Notes: a model not told the origin generated them from the letters alone. 64,000 nucleotides of DNA from Lachnospiraceae bacterium (GCA_910574285.1 CAJTAL010000013.1:41631-105630), one strand, 5' to 3'; counted from the first letter of the stretch, positions 25,808-33,239 are shown. Numbers and translations are program-made.

Positions 25808-26062
25808 ATGACCGCAATTAGTGTAACTAAGGCAAGAGAAAATATTTATCAAATATTATCTGATGTTAATAGTAGTAATCAACCGATTACGATTACAAAT
25901 AATCGTGGAAAAAATGGTGTTCTTATATCAGAAGATGATTGGAATGCTATTCAAGAAACGTTATATCTGAATTCAATACCAGGTATGGTGGATAGTATTA
26001 TTGAAGCAGGGAAAGAGCCACTTGAGAGATGTACTGTATATGATCCGGATGAGGAATGGTAA
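25808..26062 (+). CDS. yefM: YefM/Phd-family antitoxin
   Basis: An 84-residue antitoxin. The N-terminus TAISVTKARENIYQILSDVN and PITITNNRGKNGVLISEDDW are the Phd/YefM DNA-binding fold. The acidic C-terminus (YDPDEEW) is the toxin-binding tail. The ATG has GGAAGGTG upstream. Its partner yoeB directly abuts but is broken by an IS, so this antitoxin is probably an orphan that still represses its own promoter. Confidence 0.9.
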   Translation: MTAISVTKARENIYQILSDVNSSNQPITITNNRGKNGVLISEDDWNAIQETLYLNSIPGMVDSIIEAGKEPLERCTVYDPDEEW

Positions 26063-26230
26063 ATGTATATAATCAGGTTTAGTAAACAAGCTGATAAAGA
26101 TAAAAAGCTGTTAAAAAGGGCAGGACTTGATTTAAAAGCAAAGAAACTGTTAAACGTCATAACGGAAAATCCTTTTCAAAATCCACCTCCATATGAGGGG
26201 TTAGTAGGAAATTTAAGCGGTTATTATTCT
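26063..26230 (+). pseudogene. yoeB: YoeB-family toxin, truncated by insertion sequence
   Basis: The first ~55 residues are clear YoeB (YIIRFSKQADKDKKLLKRAG ... PFQNPPPYEGLVGNLSGYYS). The reading then enters the IS end at 26229 and continues as unrelated residues to a stop at 26329. The catalytic part of YoeB (the HRLVYQV segment and the terminal histidine-tyrosine) is absent. The 3' half is not found on the other side of the IS, so it has been deleted. Confidence 0.85.
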
Positions 26231-28137
26231 AGCGTGAGTTTCAGACATTTTAGACGAAGAGACCCGAGAACCCTTGTATTTCGAGGCGTTCTTAGGTTTC
26301 TTTGTGTGGTGCGTACAGATTTAGTTTAGATACAACTTCCCATAATTTCTCTTGTTCTTTTGTCATTTTTCCAAGCACTCTTGTGAAACTCATTTTTTTC
26401 CCTGTTGCTGACTGTATCACCCATCCATCGTAAATTCCATTTAACTCATCTAACATTTTATCTTTTGAAATATTTATTCCATTCTTTTCCATCTCCTTCA
26501 TCAATATTTGCCCCAACATTAAGGATAGAAGACAGACAAATACATGAACCCTGATCTTCTGGTCAGTCCAATGATAGACTGGCTTTAATGCAAAATGATT
26601 TGTATCTTTTGTATCCCGGAATACCTTTTCTACACACTCCTGACTATAGTAAGCTTCTAATATCTCTTCCTCCCTCCAGTCAAGATGATCTGTAATAGTT
26701 AATTTTTTCCCGAACCACTTCTTCTCAATCTGTGCCCGTGCCTCTTCATCAATTGTATAAGATATCTGGAAATCCCCGGCCGTTACCGTGATAAATTCTT
26801 TCAAATGTTTTTTCCCTTTTATAAAACTTTCTGCTCTTTTCCGGAGACTGTCAGCATCCTTTTTGATCCGTGCTTTTGGGTTTTTGATCTGCTCTTCCAG
26901 ATGTTCCATTTCTGCTTTGAATTTTTCAATACTTTGTTTTAGTTCTAAAGTCTGTCCTTTGCGCAAGACAATACTTTCTGTGAGGATGCATCTGCGTGTT
27001 ATCCCCCATATGACAGCGTCTGTCATAAACCCGCGGACAGATTTTTCTTTCAATGATATATCATAATAGCTGGCGATATCAATATCCAACAGACTCTTTG
27101 CATTTGATAAAGAAAAACTGCATATAAAATGCGGCTCCAGACAATTCAGATTGTCTTTTGTATTGCTTCCCCCATCAAAGATCAGCGTCATTTTATCCGG
27201 ATCGTAAAATTTAAAACGATTTTGGATCATTTCCACAAAGATTGGGAACTCCGTCTGGTCATTTCTATTCCCTTTATATAAATGTGTAACCAGGGGAATT
27301 CCGGATGCTTTTGTTGTGATGACCGCAAGAGAGAACTGGCGCAGGTCATTGCGTTTCTGCTTATTATGCCCTCTGCGGCAGATATCATTTCTGGCATTAT
27401 TACTGTCTATGAATGTGTAATAATTTGTATAATCTAAAGACAGAAAATCCAAGTCATCTGGGAACAAACTTGTAATGATCTCTGTAATGGTATCTTCAGC
27501 CAGTTCAAGCTGTTCCTGTGTCAGCCCGTCCATCTGGTCCCAGAAATGTTGGGATGTCATAGAGTCTGGATCTATTTTCAGATGATAGGGAAGGCTCGTC
27601 TTTTTGAACCAGTCTAAGAAAGCGTTTTTGCTGCCCGGAGCACAGGCCCGGTGGATAGCAGCGAGTATTAAGCTTGTACTGCGTTTTACGCCGTTGCGTT
27701 GTTGCCCTGGAAAAATTTTATCAAGAACAGCTTCTATCTTAAGTTGTTCTGCTATCTGGTATAAAGCATAAGGTGCGCCATGAATGAACGCCTCAAAAGT
27801 TGCTGCCACATGTTGTGAATGCTCTTGATTCCAGAAAGAGGAAAAACGTTCCATGACTTTATCCCATGTACCGATAGTTTCTAAAGTGTATTGTTTAACT
27901 TTTCCATCGACGCGACGGTTTTCAACCATAACATAGTAATCATTACCTTTGCATTTTTTATTTCTCAGAAAAGCCATGTAGTGCGTACCTCCATTCTATT
28001 ATAAATACGTTAATTATTATAACATAATTACGGAAAATAAGCAATAGTTATACGCACTACATTTATAATTTTTTAAAACTAACTGAATTAGCCGGTTTTA
28101 TGGTAATTTAATGTTCAAAAGTCTGAAACTCACGCTA
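26229..28137. mobile_element. IS1634-family insertion sequence
   Basis: A 1.9-kb element with inverted ends CTAGCGTGAGTTTCAGAC at 26229-26246 and its exact complement at 28120-28137, followed by weaker matching bases. It contains one transposase gene. Flanking bases on the two sides differ and no target duplication is seen. The left flank is yoeB and the right flank is the start of another gene, which points to recombination between two IS copies or an adjacent deletion. Confidence 0.85.
26292..27977 (-). CDS. IS1634-family transposase
   Basis: A 561-residue DDE transposase. Key segments are SLDYTNYYTF (first Asp), the stretch NLRQFSLAVITTKASGIPL-like around 210, LIFDGGSNTKDNL (second Asp) and ECVEKVFRDTKD (Glu) near 460, with the family C-terminus RVHVFVCLLSLMLGQ. 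GGAGG lies ten bases before the ATG. The gene is full length, so the element may be active. Confidence 0.9.
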   Translation of the reverse strand: MAFLRNKKCKGNDYYVMVENRRVDGKVKQYTLETIGTWDKVMERFSSFWNQEHSQHVAATFEAFIHGAPYALYQIAEQLKIEAVLDKIFPGQQRNGVKRSTSLILAAIHRACAPGSKNAFLDWFKKTSLPYHLKIDPDSMTSQHFWDQMDGLTQEQLELAEDTITEIITSLFPDDLDFLSLDYTNYYTFIDSNNARNDICRRGHNKQKRNDLRQFSLAVITTKASGIPLVTHLYKGNRNDQTEFPIFVEMIQNRFKFYDPDKMTLIFDGGSNTKDNLNCLEPHFICSFSLSNAKSLLDIDIASYYDISLKEKSVRGFMTDAVIWGITRRCILTESIVLRKGQTLELKQSIEKFKAEMEHLEEQIKNPKARIKKDADSLRKRAESFIKGKKHLKEFITVTAGDFQISYTIDEEARAQIEKKWFGKKLTITDHLDWREEEILEAYYSQECVEKVFRDTKDTNHFALKPVYHWTDQKIRVHVFVCLLSLMLGQILMKEMEKNGINISKDKMLDELNGIYDGWVIQSATGKKMSFTRVLGKMTKEQEKLWEVVSKLNLYAPHKET

Positions 28138-28195
28138 GGCGACCTTGCGACAATTCATTTAGTAGATCGGAAATATAATCTGCTGGAATACTCAT
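28138..28195 (-). pseudogene. 5' end of a gene cut by the IS, probable Hachiman helicase hamB
   Basis: An ATG at 28195 overlaps the stop of the hamA-like gene (ATGA), showing a tightly coupled next gene. About 18 codons remain (MSIPADYISDLLNELSQG) before the IS end at 28137. In Hachiman operons the HamB helicase follows HamA, so this is the likely identity, by position only. The rest of the gene is missing from this window. Confidence 0.5.
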
Positions 28196-28983
28196 AATCT
28201 ACTCTCCAATCCTTCAAAAGCTTTCTTTACTATAGTTTCAGGGCTTTGTATTCCCAGCGAGATCATCAACAAATTGTGAAGATTATCTGTTGTATGTCTG
28301 TTCACATGATTTTTTGCATTTTGATTGCTCATGAGAAATCCAACATAATCAATACGTAGTTTATTGGTCGCAAACAGTATGGCACAGTTTTGAACTTTTC
28401 GGCCAAGTTCAGGTTTGTTTTCTTGAAACAATCTTTCAGCAACAAACATAAGAGAGATTGGCAATCCAGCCTTATGTGAGCGTACAAGCCCATCAACAAT
28501 ATCGATTACAGACTGCTTATCTGGTGTACCTCTGAATTTTGATTCACCAACAATAATACGTACAGGATCTGAATCCAAATCAAATAAAAGAACATCATCG
28601 CCTTTCATAGACTGATCTGGATTAGTATTATATCTCAGTCTATATATGGGAAGCTCCATATTGGTTGTAGAAACCAAATATTCCGCCAAGAAAACTTCAG
28701 CAAAATTTCCTTTCTGAGTTGTTAAAGTCTGTGGGTAAGAGGATCGAGGGATTGGGAGATTTTTTATTTTTAATGATGCAATCAAATCCATATGGCGTTG
28801 TAATGCCTCTGGACTAATATGATGCCTTTGTAAAGCATCTTCCATATACCGAAGCAGAATATCACTATGTCCATTGTCCTCTAAAACTCTATGCGCTATG
28901 CCGCTTGTAGTCATACAATCAGTAGATATAAGACACACAGCAAAGGGATATTTTCCATCTGGAAGTTGATCTATAATGGACAT
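28192..28983 (-). CDS. HamA-like (DUF1837) nuclease of the Hachiman anti-phage system
   Basis: A 263-residue protein with the DUF1837 core: an early helix with NFAEVFLAEYL (Glu96), the segment LRYNTNPDQSMKGDDVLLFD (Asp129/130) and IIVGESKFRG (Glu147, Lys149). The spacing is that of a PD-(D/E)XK nuclease and the GESKF motif is the HamA catalytic core. HamA cuts DNA in infected cells when released by the HamB helicase. GGAGCAG precedes the ATG. It lies 35 bp after an AAA_14 ATPase and its downstream partner is destroyed, so the system is probably inactive or HamA is unrestrained. Confidence 0.7.
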   Translation of the reverse strand: MSIIDQLPDGKYPFAVCLISTDCMTTSGIAHRVLEDNGHSDILLRYMEDALQRHHISPEALQRHMDLIASLKIKNLPIPRSSYPQTLTTQKGNFAEVFLAEYLVSTTNMELPIYRLRYNTNPDQSMKGDDVLLFDLDSDPVRIIVGESKFRGTPDKQSVIDIVDGLVRSHKAGLPISLMFVAERLFQENKPELGRKVQNCAILFATNKLRIDYVGFLMSNQNAKNHVNRHTTDNLHNLLMISLGIQSPETIVKKAFEGLESRL

Positions 28984-29018
28984 AGTCTATCTGCTCCTTT
29001 CACATCATAATTTGTTAT

Positions 29019-30218
29019 TTAATATTCATGACTCAGCAAAAAATCCGCCAAGTGTACGATTTTTACACCATTGACATTTCCTGCGGCCAATTCGTCCAAC
29101 GTCACAACATATTTAGGGTAGTGATCCTTGATTTCAAGGAGATTGGCGATTTCCCGATCAGATTCCTCCGGCAACCTACGGCATACCTGAACGTAGATAC
29201 GCTCGTCGCGCTGCACTGCCACAAAGTCAATTTCTTTCGTTTCGTTTTTTCCGATATAGACCTCATAACCTCGACGCCGCAGCTCAAAATATACGATGTT
29301 CTCCAGTATAGCTGCGATTGACTTCGGATTAAATCCCATGATGCAGTATTTTAGGGATGCATCTGCCAGATAGAATTTTTCCTGGGTTTTCAGTACAGAT
29401 TTTCCCTGCAAATCATACCGCTGGCAGCGATAGATCACAAACGCCTTTTCCAGCCAGTTCAGATAGTTATAAACCGCCTCCACCGACAGGGAACGCCCCT
29501 CGCTTTTGAGAAACTTCGCAATGGCATTGGCCGAAAAGGTCTTGCCCACATTTTCCACGATATACTTTACAACACGGTTAAATAAATCAAAGTTCGTGAT
29601 GTTGTGCCGTTTTGTAATATCGTTCGTAATAACAGAGTTATAGATGCCCTCCACGATCTGATAGACGGAGCGTTCGTCAAAGTTGCTCAGCGCCACAATG
29701 GGGAAACCGCCCAATCGCAGGTATTCGTTTAACAATTCCTTTGGAGAACGGGAATCTGATTTTTTGAATTCCAAATACTCAGCAAAAGATAACGTATAAA
29801 CCGGAATGGAAATGTACCGCCCCGTCAAGTAGGTGGATATTTCGCTGGACATCAGCTTGGAATTGGAGCCGGTCACATAAATATCGGTGTTGGCATTCTC
29901 CAACAGACTATTGACCGCTTTTTCCCAACCTTCGATTTCCTGTACTTCATCCAGCAAAAGGTAGTAACGCCCTTCGTCGTTCATTTGCCCCTTTATACCG
30001 TTATACATATCTTTGTCGGTCATACCATCATCAAAATCCTCCGACGTATATCGCATACTGATAATATGGTCTGTGGCAATCCCACTTTCCAGCAGATCAT
30101 CCCGCAGCATATCTAAAATTGTGGATTTGCCACAGCGCCGGATTCCCGCTAATATCTTCACAAGCGGAACATCCCGATAGGTTTTCAGCGTATTCATATA
30201 GTTTGACCGGATAATCAT
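29019..30218 (-). CDS. AAA_14 / DUF4143 ATPase
   Basis: A 399-residue ATPase. Walker A is GIRRCGKST (residues 25-33) and Walker B is YYLLLDEVQEI. TGSNSKLMS is sensor 1, and STYLTGRYISIPVYTLSFAEYLEF is the typical next segment. The DUF4143 C-terminus ends in a nuclease-like pattern (EIDFVAVQRDERIYVQV). This family is abundant in gut bacteria and archaea and its job is unclear. AAGGAGG precedes the ATG. It may be co-transcribed with hamA 35 bp downstream. Confidence 0.85.
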   Translation of the reverse strand: MIIRSNYMNTLKTYRDVPLVKILAGIRRCGKSTILDMLRDDLLESGIATDHIISMRYTSEDFDDGMTDKDMYNGIKGQMNDEGRYYLLLDEVQEIEGWEKAVNSLLENANTDIYVTGSNSKLMSSEISTYLTGRYISIPVYTLSFAEYLEFKKSDSRSPKELLNEYLRLGGFPIVALSNFDERSVYQIVEGIYNSVITNDITKRHNITNFDLFNRVVKYIVENVGKTFSANAIAKFLKSEGRSLSVEAVYNYLNWLEKAFVIYRCQRYDLQGKSVLKTQEKFYLADASLKYCIMGFNPKSIAAILENIVYFELRRRGYEVYIGKNETKEIDFVAVQRDERIYVQVCRRLPEESDREIANLLEIKDHYPKYVVTLDELAAGNVNGVKIVHLADFLLSHEY

Positions 30219-30246
30219 ATCGCTCGCCTCCTTATTCTTTACTCAT

Positions 30247-30303
30247 AGTATACCGAAAAAATTCGAAAATATCAATAGTTTTTACGTTCAAACCGTAAAA
30301 ACT
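30247..30303 (-). promoter_or_regulatory. promoter and palindromic operator of the AAA_14 ATPase gene
   Basis: Minus-strand TTGATA (30275-30270) and TATACT (30252-30247) are 17 bp apart. Immediately upstream is a perfect inverted repeat AGTTTTTACG-TTCAAAC-CGTAAAAACT (30277-30303). The bound regulator is unknown. Confidence 0.65.
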
Positions 30304-30409
30304 TATTGTATATCAAAACTTTTTTGTATCAGAAGGTTTGGATATGTAAAAGCGGTGTAGAATTTCTACGCCGTTCCCATAAATTACTCTTTTTTGAATG
30401 CTTCAATTT

Positions 30410-30524
30410 TCACCAGATGGCCGCCTTATAATGGACACCCATCAACTCCGTTGGAACCACAATATCGTCATAACAGGATTCAAAATATTCTTTGTCGCGG
30501 TTAATCTCATGGGTCAGATAATGG
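30410..30524 (-). pseudogene. C-terminal gene remnant
   Basis: An open frame of about 38 codons ends in TGA at 30410 and includes THEINRDKEYFESCYDDIVV and PTELMGVHYKAAIW. It has higher GC than its surroundings and protein-like codon use, but no start and no ribosome site. It is cut on its 5' side at the hairpin at 30525. The parent family was not recognised. Confidence 0.4.
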
Positions 30525-30560
30525 AAAAACCCCGAAAAACCGCAGTTTTTCGGGGTTTTT
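30525..30560. terminator. 16-bp perfect hairpin, cassette 1 terminator
   Basis: AAAAACCCCGAAAAAC and its exact complement flank the loop CGCA. With A runs on one side and T runs on the other it can act in both directions. It ends the toxN cassette on the minus strand. Confidence 0.85.
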
Positions 30561-30623
30561 GAGCATCTTTGAACCAGTTTGAACAGCAGATTATCTCTTG
30601 CATAGTTTCAAACCCTTATTTTC

Positions 30624-30664
30624 CGGCATTTTCAAGGCATTTGTTACTTACCTGTCACTTACCC
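30624..30664 (-). repeat. 41-bp cassette motif, copy A
   Basis: Plus-strand form begins CGGCATTTTCAAGGC, continues with the tandem 11-mers TGTTACTTACC and TGTCACTTACC, and ends in CC. It lies 32 bp after the toxN stop codon. Copies B and C have the same length and place. Confidence 0.85.
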
Positions 30665-30696
30665 AAACATTCCCTAACAATTCCGCATTGTCTTTC

Positions 30697-31245
30697 TTAT
30701 TTCCTTTCACTCATAAATTTTCCGCATAGTGTCTCTAAAGCTTTATACTCTAATGCAGCTTTTACATAACCTGCCGATAAATCGTTTTCTGTTTTTTGCT
30801 TATATAATAATTTCGCATTAGCATGAATTTTATCTTGGTTTTTACGAATAAATATAATTTCATTCTGCACCAAATCTTTATATGTATCGTCTGGCTCGTT
30901 TTCGATATCATAAAGCTGCAGTTCTGATGGTGGGACTGGTATCATATGACTGATTCGCAGATTTCCCTTTAATTCCTTTTGTCCCCTTGAATTTTTTACC
31001 ACAATACATATAATCGGGATAATACTCTTTTTAATAACCTTTTTCTCACCGGCAATTTGGTAATCCGATTCTTTTGGTAAAGACATCGGTATGTAATAAT
31101 GGTAGTTTTCCAAACGTAATACTATACCAACATACTTCCGGGTATGAACCCTCGTTGTTTCTTTGTTTGAATATACATTCGGAAATATAGCCCACAAATA
31201 ATCTATATATTCGTCTGATACATTATAGAGTTTAAATTCTTCCAT
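30697..31245 (-). CDS. toxN: ToxN/AbiQ-family type III toxin (endoribonuclease)
   Basis: A 182-residue protein with the ToxN/AbiQ pattern: start FKLYNVSDEYIDYLW, KYVGIVLRLENYHYYIPMSLPK near 38-58, NLRISHMIPVPPSELQLYDIEN, and a helical C-terminus with NEIIFIRKNQDKIHANAKLLY. These toxins cut RNA and are held by an RNA antitoxin. Upstream is a promoter, a short RNA region and a terminator, the normal type III arrangement. It is the third of three toxin cassettes in a row and could defend against phage by abortive infection. Confidence 0.85.
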   Translation of the reverse strand: MEEFKLYNVSDEYIDYLWAIFPNVYSNKETTRVHTRKYVGIVLRLENYHYYIPMSLPKESDYQIAGEKKVIKKSIIPIICIVVKNSRGQKELKGNLRISHMIPVPPSELQLYDIENEPDDTYKDLVQNEIIFIRKNQDKIHANAKLLYKQKTENDLSAGYVKAALEYKALETLCGKFMSERK

Positions 31246-31258
31246 TCCATCCCTTTCT

Positions 31259-31286
31259 AAAAAAATGAGGGAGCATTACTGCTCCC
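31259..31286 (-). terminator. terminator between antitoxin RNA and toxN
   Basis: GGGAGCA-GTAA-TGCTCCC followed by a T7 run on the minus strand. In type III systems a weak terminator here sets the ratio of RNA to toxin. Confidence 0.9.
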
Positions 31287-31345
31287 TACGAGTTTAAAAT
31301 CTTCCACTATCTGGCAGGAACTCTCCAAAGAAAATTTCCTATCTG
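31259..31345 (-). ncRNA. candidate ToxI-type antitoxin RNA
   Basis: Between the promoter (31379-31351) and the terminator (31286-31259) is a ~85-base transcript. It holds two imperfect repeats that begin CAGATAG at 31345 and 31313, 32 bases apart, and share CAGATAG..GAA.ATTTT. Known ToxI RNAs have 2-6 repeats of 34-48 bases before a leaky terminator. The layout fits well, but the repeats here are few and diverged. Confidence 0.6.
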
Positions 31346-31350
31346 TTTTT

Positions 31351-31379
31351 ATTATATGCAATTATATCATAAAAATCAA
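31351..31379 (-). promoter_or_regulatory. promoter of the toxIN cassette
   Basis: Minus-strand TTGATT (31379-31374) and TATAAT (31356-31351) lie 17 bp apart, so the transcript would start close to the first CAGATAG repeat. Confidence 0.75.
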
Positions 31380-31392
31380 CATAAATATTACA

Positions 31393-31425
31393 AAACCCTT
31401 GAAAAGAACAATTTTTCAAGGGTTT
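31393..31425. terminator. 13-bp hairpin, cassette 2 terminator
   Basis: AAACCCTTGAAAA (31393-31405) pairs exactly with 31413-31425. It ends the zeta toxin cassette and is 14 bp upstream of the toxIN -35 box. Confidence 0.8.
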
Positions 31426-31479
31426 CACATTGCATATGAATAATTCCTTATCTTTTGTATAATTTCGAATGCCCAAATT

Positions 31480-31520
31480 GCGGCATTTTCAGACAATTTG
31501 TTAGTTACATGTCACTTACC
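31480..31520 (-). repeat. 41-bp cassette motif, copy B
   Basis: Begins CGGCATTTTCAGAC on the plus strand and ends TGTCACTTACCC. It lies 51 bp after the zeta toxin stop. It matches copy A at about 34 of 41 positions without gaps. Confidence 0.85.
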
Positions 31521-31571
31521 CGTACTATTTTGTAATATCTCACACCTTTTCATTATATAAATTACCGCTCT

Positions 31572-32138
31572 TTATTTTACATTTTCTATAAATTTTTCAT
31601 ACCAAAGCGATACCTCATGTGAAACTCTTACCAACTTTCCATTTTTATAAATTGCAAATCTGCGAAACTCTATGGTATTATCATAAAATGCCGTCAAATC
31701 ACATTCCGGCAGAACAATTTTCAAATTATCAAATGTCTCAATATATCTTCTTTCTATATCCTGCTCTGCAATACCATGACCACCTTTCTTAATACGTCCG
31801 GCTACTCTTTCTTTTGCAATCTCTGCACTCTCAACCCCGATATAATGTAGTTCAATAAAATATCCTCTATTCTTTGCTTTTGTTATATTATTTAATATTG
31901 ACTTTCCGCACAATGTAGTTTCCTGATTAAAAGTAATGCCTTCATCAAAATACTTAGCAATTTTCTTTACTGCAATTTTTCCGGCAGTCATAACGTCAGC
32001 CATATCTCTCCAATCGCCAAACTCTCTCAATATTTCATCTGCATTCACTCTTGGCATACTCTGCAGGCTTTGTAATGATTGGTACAATGTCGATTTACCC
32101 GCCCCATTAACACCTGCTATTAAAATATATTTTTTCAC
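31572..32138 (-). CDS. zeta-toxin family kinase
   Basis: A 188-residue P-loop protein with GVNGAGKST at residues 9-17, the segment RVNADEILRE (Asp for substrate), NQETTLCGKS and a basic RIKKGGHGIAEQDIERRY lid. The family phosphorylates UDP-N-acetylglucosamine and blocks cell wall synthesis; members of this shorter group are less studied. It starts with GTG, overlapping the stop of a 59-codon gene by one base. That gene is the likely antitoxin. Confidence 0.85.
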   Translation of the reverse strand: MKKYILIAGVNGAGKSTLYQSLQSLQSMPRVNADEILREFGDWRDMADVMTAGKIAVKKIAKYFDEGITFNQETTLCGKSILNNITKAKNRGYFIELHYIGVESAEIAKERVAGRIKKGGHGIAEQDIERRYIETFDNLKIVLPECDLTAFYDNTIEFRRFAIYKNGKLVRVSHEVSLWYEKFIENVK

Positions 32139-32317
32139 TAAAAGAGATTCCTTTCTATTACCTGTCGCTGTTTCTTTTGCAGAAGAAAATTGCCCACCAT
32201 TTCATAAAAGCTCCTTTGCTCTTCTGTCTCCGCTTCCAATACAAGCTGTAAAGTATCTTCCGGTTGAAGCGTTTTTATATCTTCATAGATTTTTTCATAT
32301 TTTTTCACATCACACAT
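32138..32317 (-). CDS. small protein, probable antitoxin of the zeta-type toxin
   Basis: A 59-residue protein too short for most gene finders. It starts MCDVKKYEKIYEDIKTLQ, is acidic in the middle (EDTLQLVLEAETEEQRS) and ends basic (QRQVIERNLF). GGAGGTG lies five bases before the ATG. It has its own promoter and overlaps the toxin start by one base, the usual antitoxin-first order. It is not visibly an epsilon antitoxin. The role is inferred from position. Confidence 0.7.
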   Translation of the reverse strand: MCDVKKYEKIYEDIKTLQPEDTLQLVLEAETEEQRSFYEMVGNFLLQKKQRQVIERNLF

Positions 32318-32358
32318 AACAGCACCTCCATTAAGAAATCTATATAAGTTTAAAATAT

Positions 32359-32387
32359 ATTATAACCCAAATATCCTGAAATGTTAA
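32359..32387 (-). promoter_or_regulatory. promoter of the zeta cassette
   Basis: Minus-strand TTAACA (32387-32382) and TATAAT (32364-32359) are 17 bp apart. Confidence 0.65.
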
Positions 32388-32398
32388 TAGATCAAAAA

Positions 32399-32422
32399 AC
32401 TCCGCAGGGAAACCTGGGGAGT
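32399..32422. terminator. hairpin, cassette 3 terminator
   Basis: ACTCCGCAGG and CCTGGGGAGT pair at 9 of 10 positions around GAAA, with an A run before and T-rich bases after. It ends the higBA cassette just before the zeta promoter. Confidence 0.7.
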
Positions 32423-32454
32423 ATATATTTTTGAAATCCCGTATACCATTTGTA

Positions 32455-32495
32455 CGGCATTTTCAAGCGCTTTGTTAGTTACCTGTTACTTATCC
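32455..32495 (-). repeat. 41-bp cassette motif, copy C
   Basis: Begins CGGCATTTTCAAGCGC on the plus strand and ends TGTTACTTATCC. It lies 48 bp after the higA stop codon. Same length as copies A and B. Confidence 0.85.
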
Positions 32496-32543
32496 ATAAA
32501 ATTTTATAGTGTCCCGTACCGCCCTATTAAATATCCCCTCATT

Positions 32544-32828
32544 CTAATTTAACTTCACAGATATTTCTTTCCCAAGTGATTCCGCTATTTTGGCAAGGAA
32601 ATCCAAACTGGGATTATAATTTCCGCTTTCCAACCTGGAAATATTACTTTTCTGTGTACCTACTCTTTTAGCAAGTTCTGCCTGTGTTATGTTTTGTTCT
32701 TTCCTTGCTCTTATAATCTGTTCAATTGCTTCATATCTGGGCTTTAATTTCTCATATTCTATTTTAAATTCTTCATCCTTGAGCATATCGGTTTTCATTT
32801 CTTCAAAAGATATCCCTGCTTTACTCAT
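32544..32828 (-). CDS. higA: HigA-type XRE antitoxin
   Basis: A 94-residue antitoxin. The C-terminal half is an XRE helix-turn-helix (ITQAELAKRVGTQKSNISRLESG), the N-terminal half a helical toxin-contacting region (FEEMKTDMLKDEEFKIEYEKL). It overlaps the upstream toxin gene by four bases (ATGA). The toxin-first order is normal for higBA. A palindrome in the promoter is its probable operator. Confidence 0.88.
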   Translation of the reverse strand: MSKAGISFEEMKTDMLKDEEFKIEYEKLKPRYEAIEQIIRARKEQNITQAELAKRVGTQKSNISRLESGNYNPSLDFLAKIAESLGKEISVKLN

Positions 32829-33163
32829 AATTCAGACCTCCTTTTATAATCCTTCATATACTTTCTTGCTTTCTTTATTTCGCCTTGAGGTGTCTTCATG
32901 GTCTTTTTAATAAACCCATGTAACAGTACAAACTTATTGTCATAATATGTAAAATAAAATATTCTTGCTATATCGCTTGAAAACTTTATACGCAATTCAT
33001 ACAAGTCTTTATTATCTTTTCCTTTTATAGGTTTTACATACGGCTTTCTCAGTTCAGTACCTAACTGTTTTAACAACTCAATATCACTAAAAGCTTTGGC
33101 TCTTAGTTTCGGATTAAGTGAATATAAAAAATCCTGTACTGGGATTTTGCCATTTTCTTTCAT
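32825..33163 (-). CDS. higB: HigB/Gp49-type toxin, possibly N-terminally truncated
   Basis: A 112-residue RelE-fold toxin (Gp49/HigB). Seen features are FLYSLNPKLRAKAFSDIELLKQLG, KPYVKPIKGKDNKDLYELRIKFSSDIARIFYF and LLHGFIKKTMKTPQGEIKKA. HigB cuts mRNA on ribosomes. The strong GGAGGTG site is 24 bp from this ATG; in the same frame closer to it are codons for VTKIIE, a TGA at 33175-33173, then DFYMKENGK. Family members usually start with this extra strand, so a nonsense change may have shortened the protein. Confidence 0.75.
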   Translation of the reverse strand: MKENGKIPVQDFLYSLNPKLRAKAFSDIELLKQLGTELRKPYVKPIKGKDNKDLYELRIKFSSDIARIFYFTYYDNKFVLLHGFIKKTMKTPQGEIKKARKYMKDYKRRSEL

Positions 33164-33210
33164 ATAAAAATCTCATTCAATAATTTTAGTCACCTCCTTT
33201 GCCTATCGCC

Positions 33211-33239
33211 ATGTTATCATATACGATAACTTTTGTCAA
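33211..33239 (-). promoter_or_regulatory. higBA promoter with palindromic operator
   Basis: Minus-strand TTGACA (33239-33234) and TAACAT (33216-33211) are 17 bp apart. The spacer and -10 overlap the perfect palindrome GTTATC-ATATAC-GATAAC (33213-33230), the probable HigA site. Confidence 0.75.

Noticed and set aside
30624..32495. 41-bp motif as ordinary integron attC sites
   Set aside because: The motif lacks a proper GTTRRRY core at its ends, is shorter than attC, and the cassettes have their own promoters; no integron integrase is in the window. A different system is still possible.
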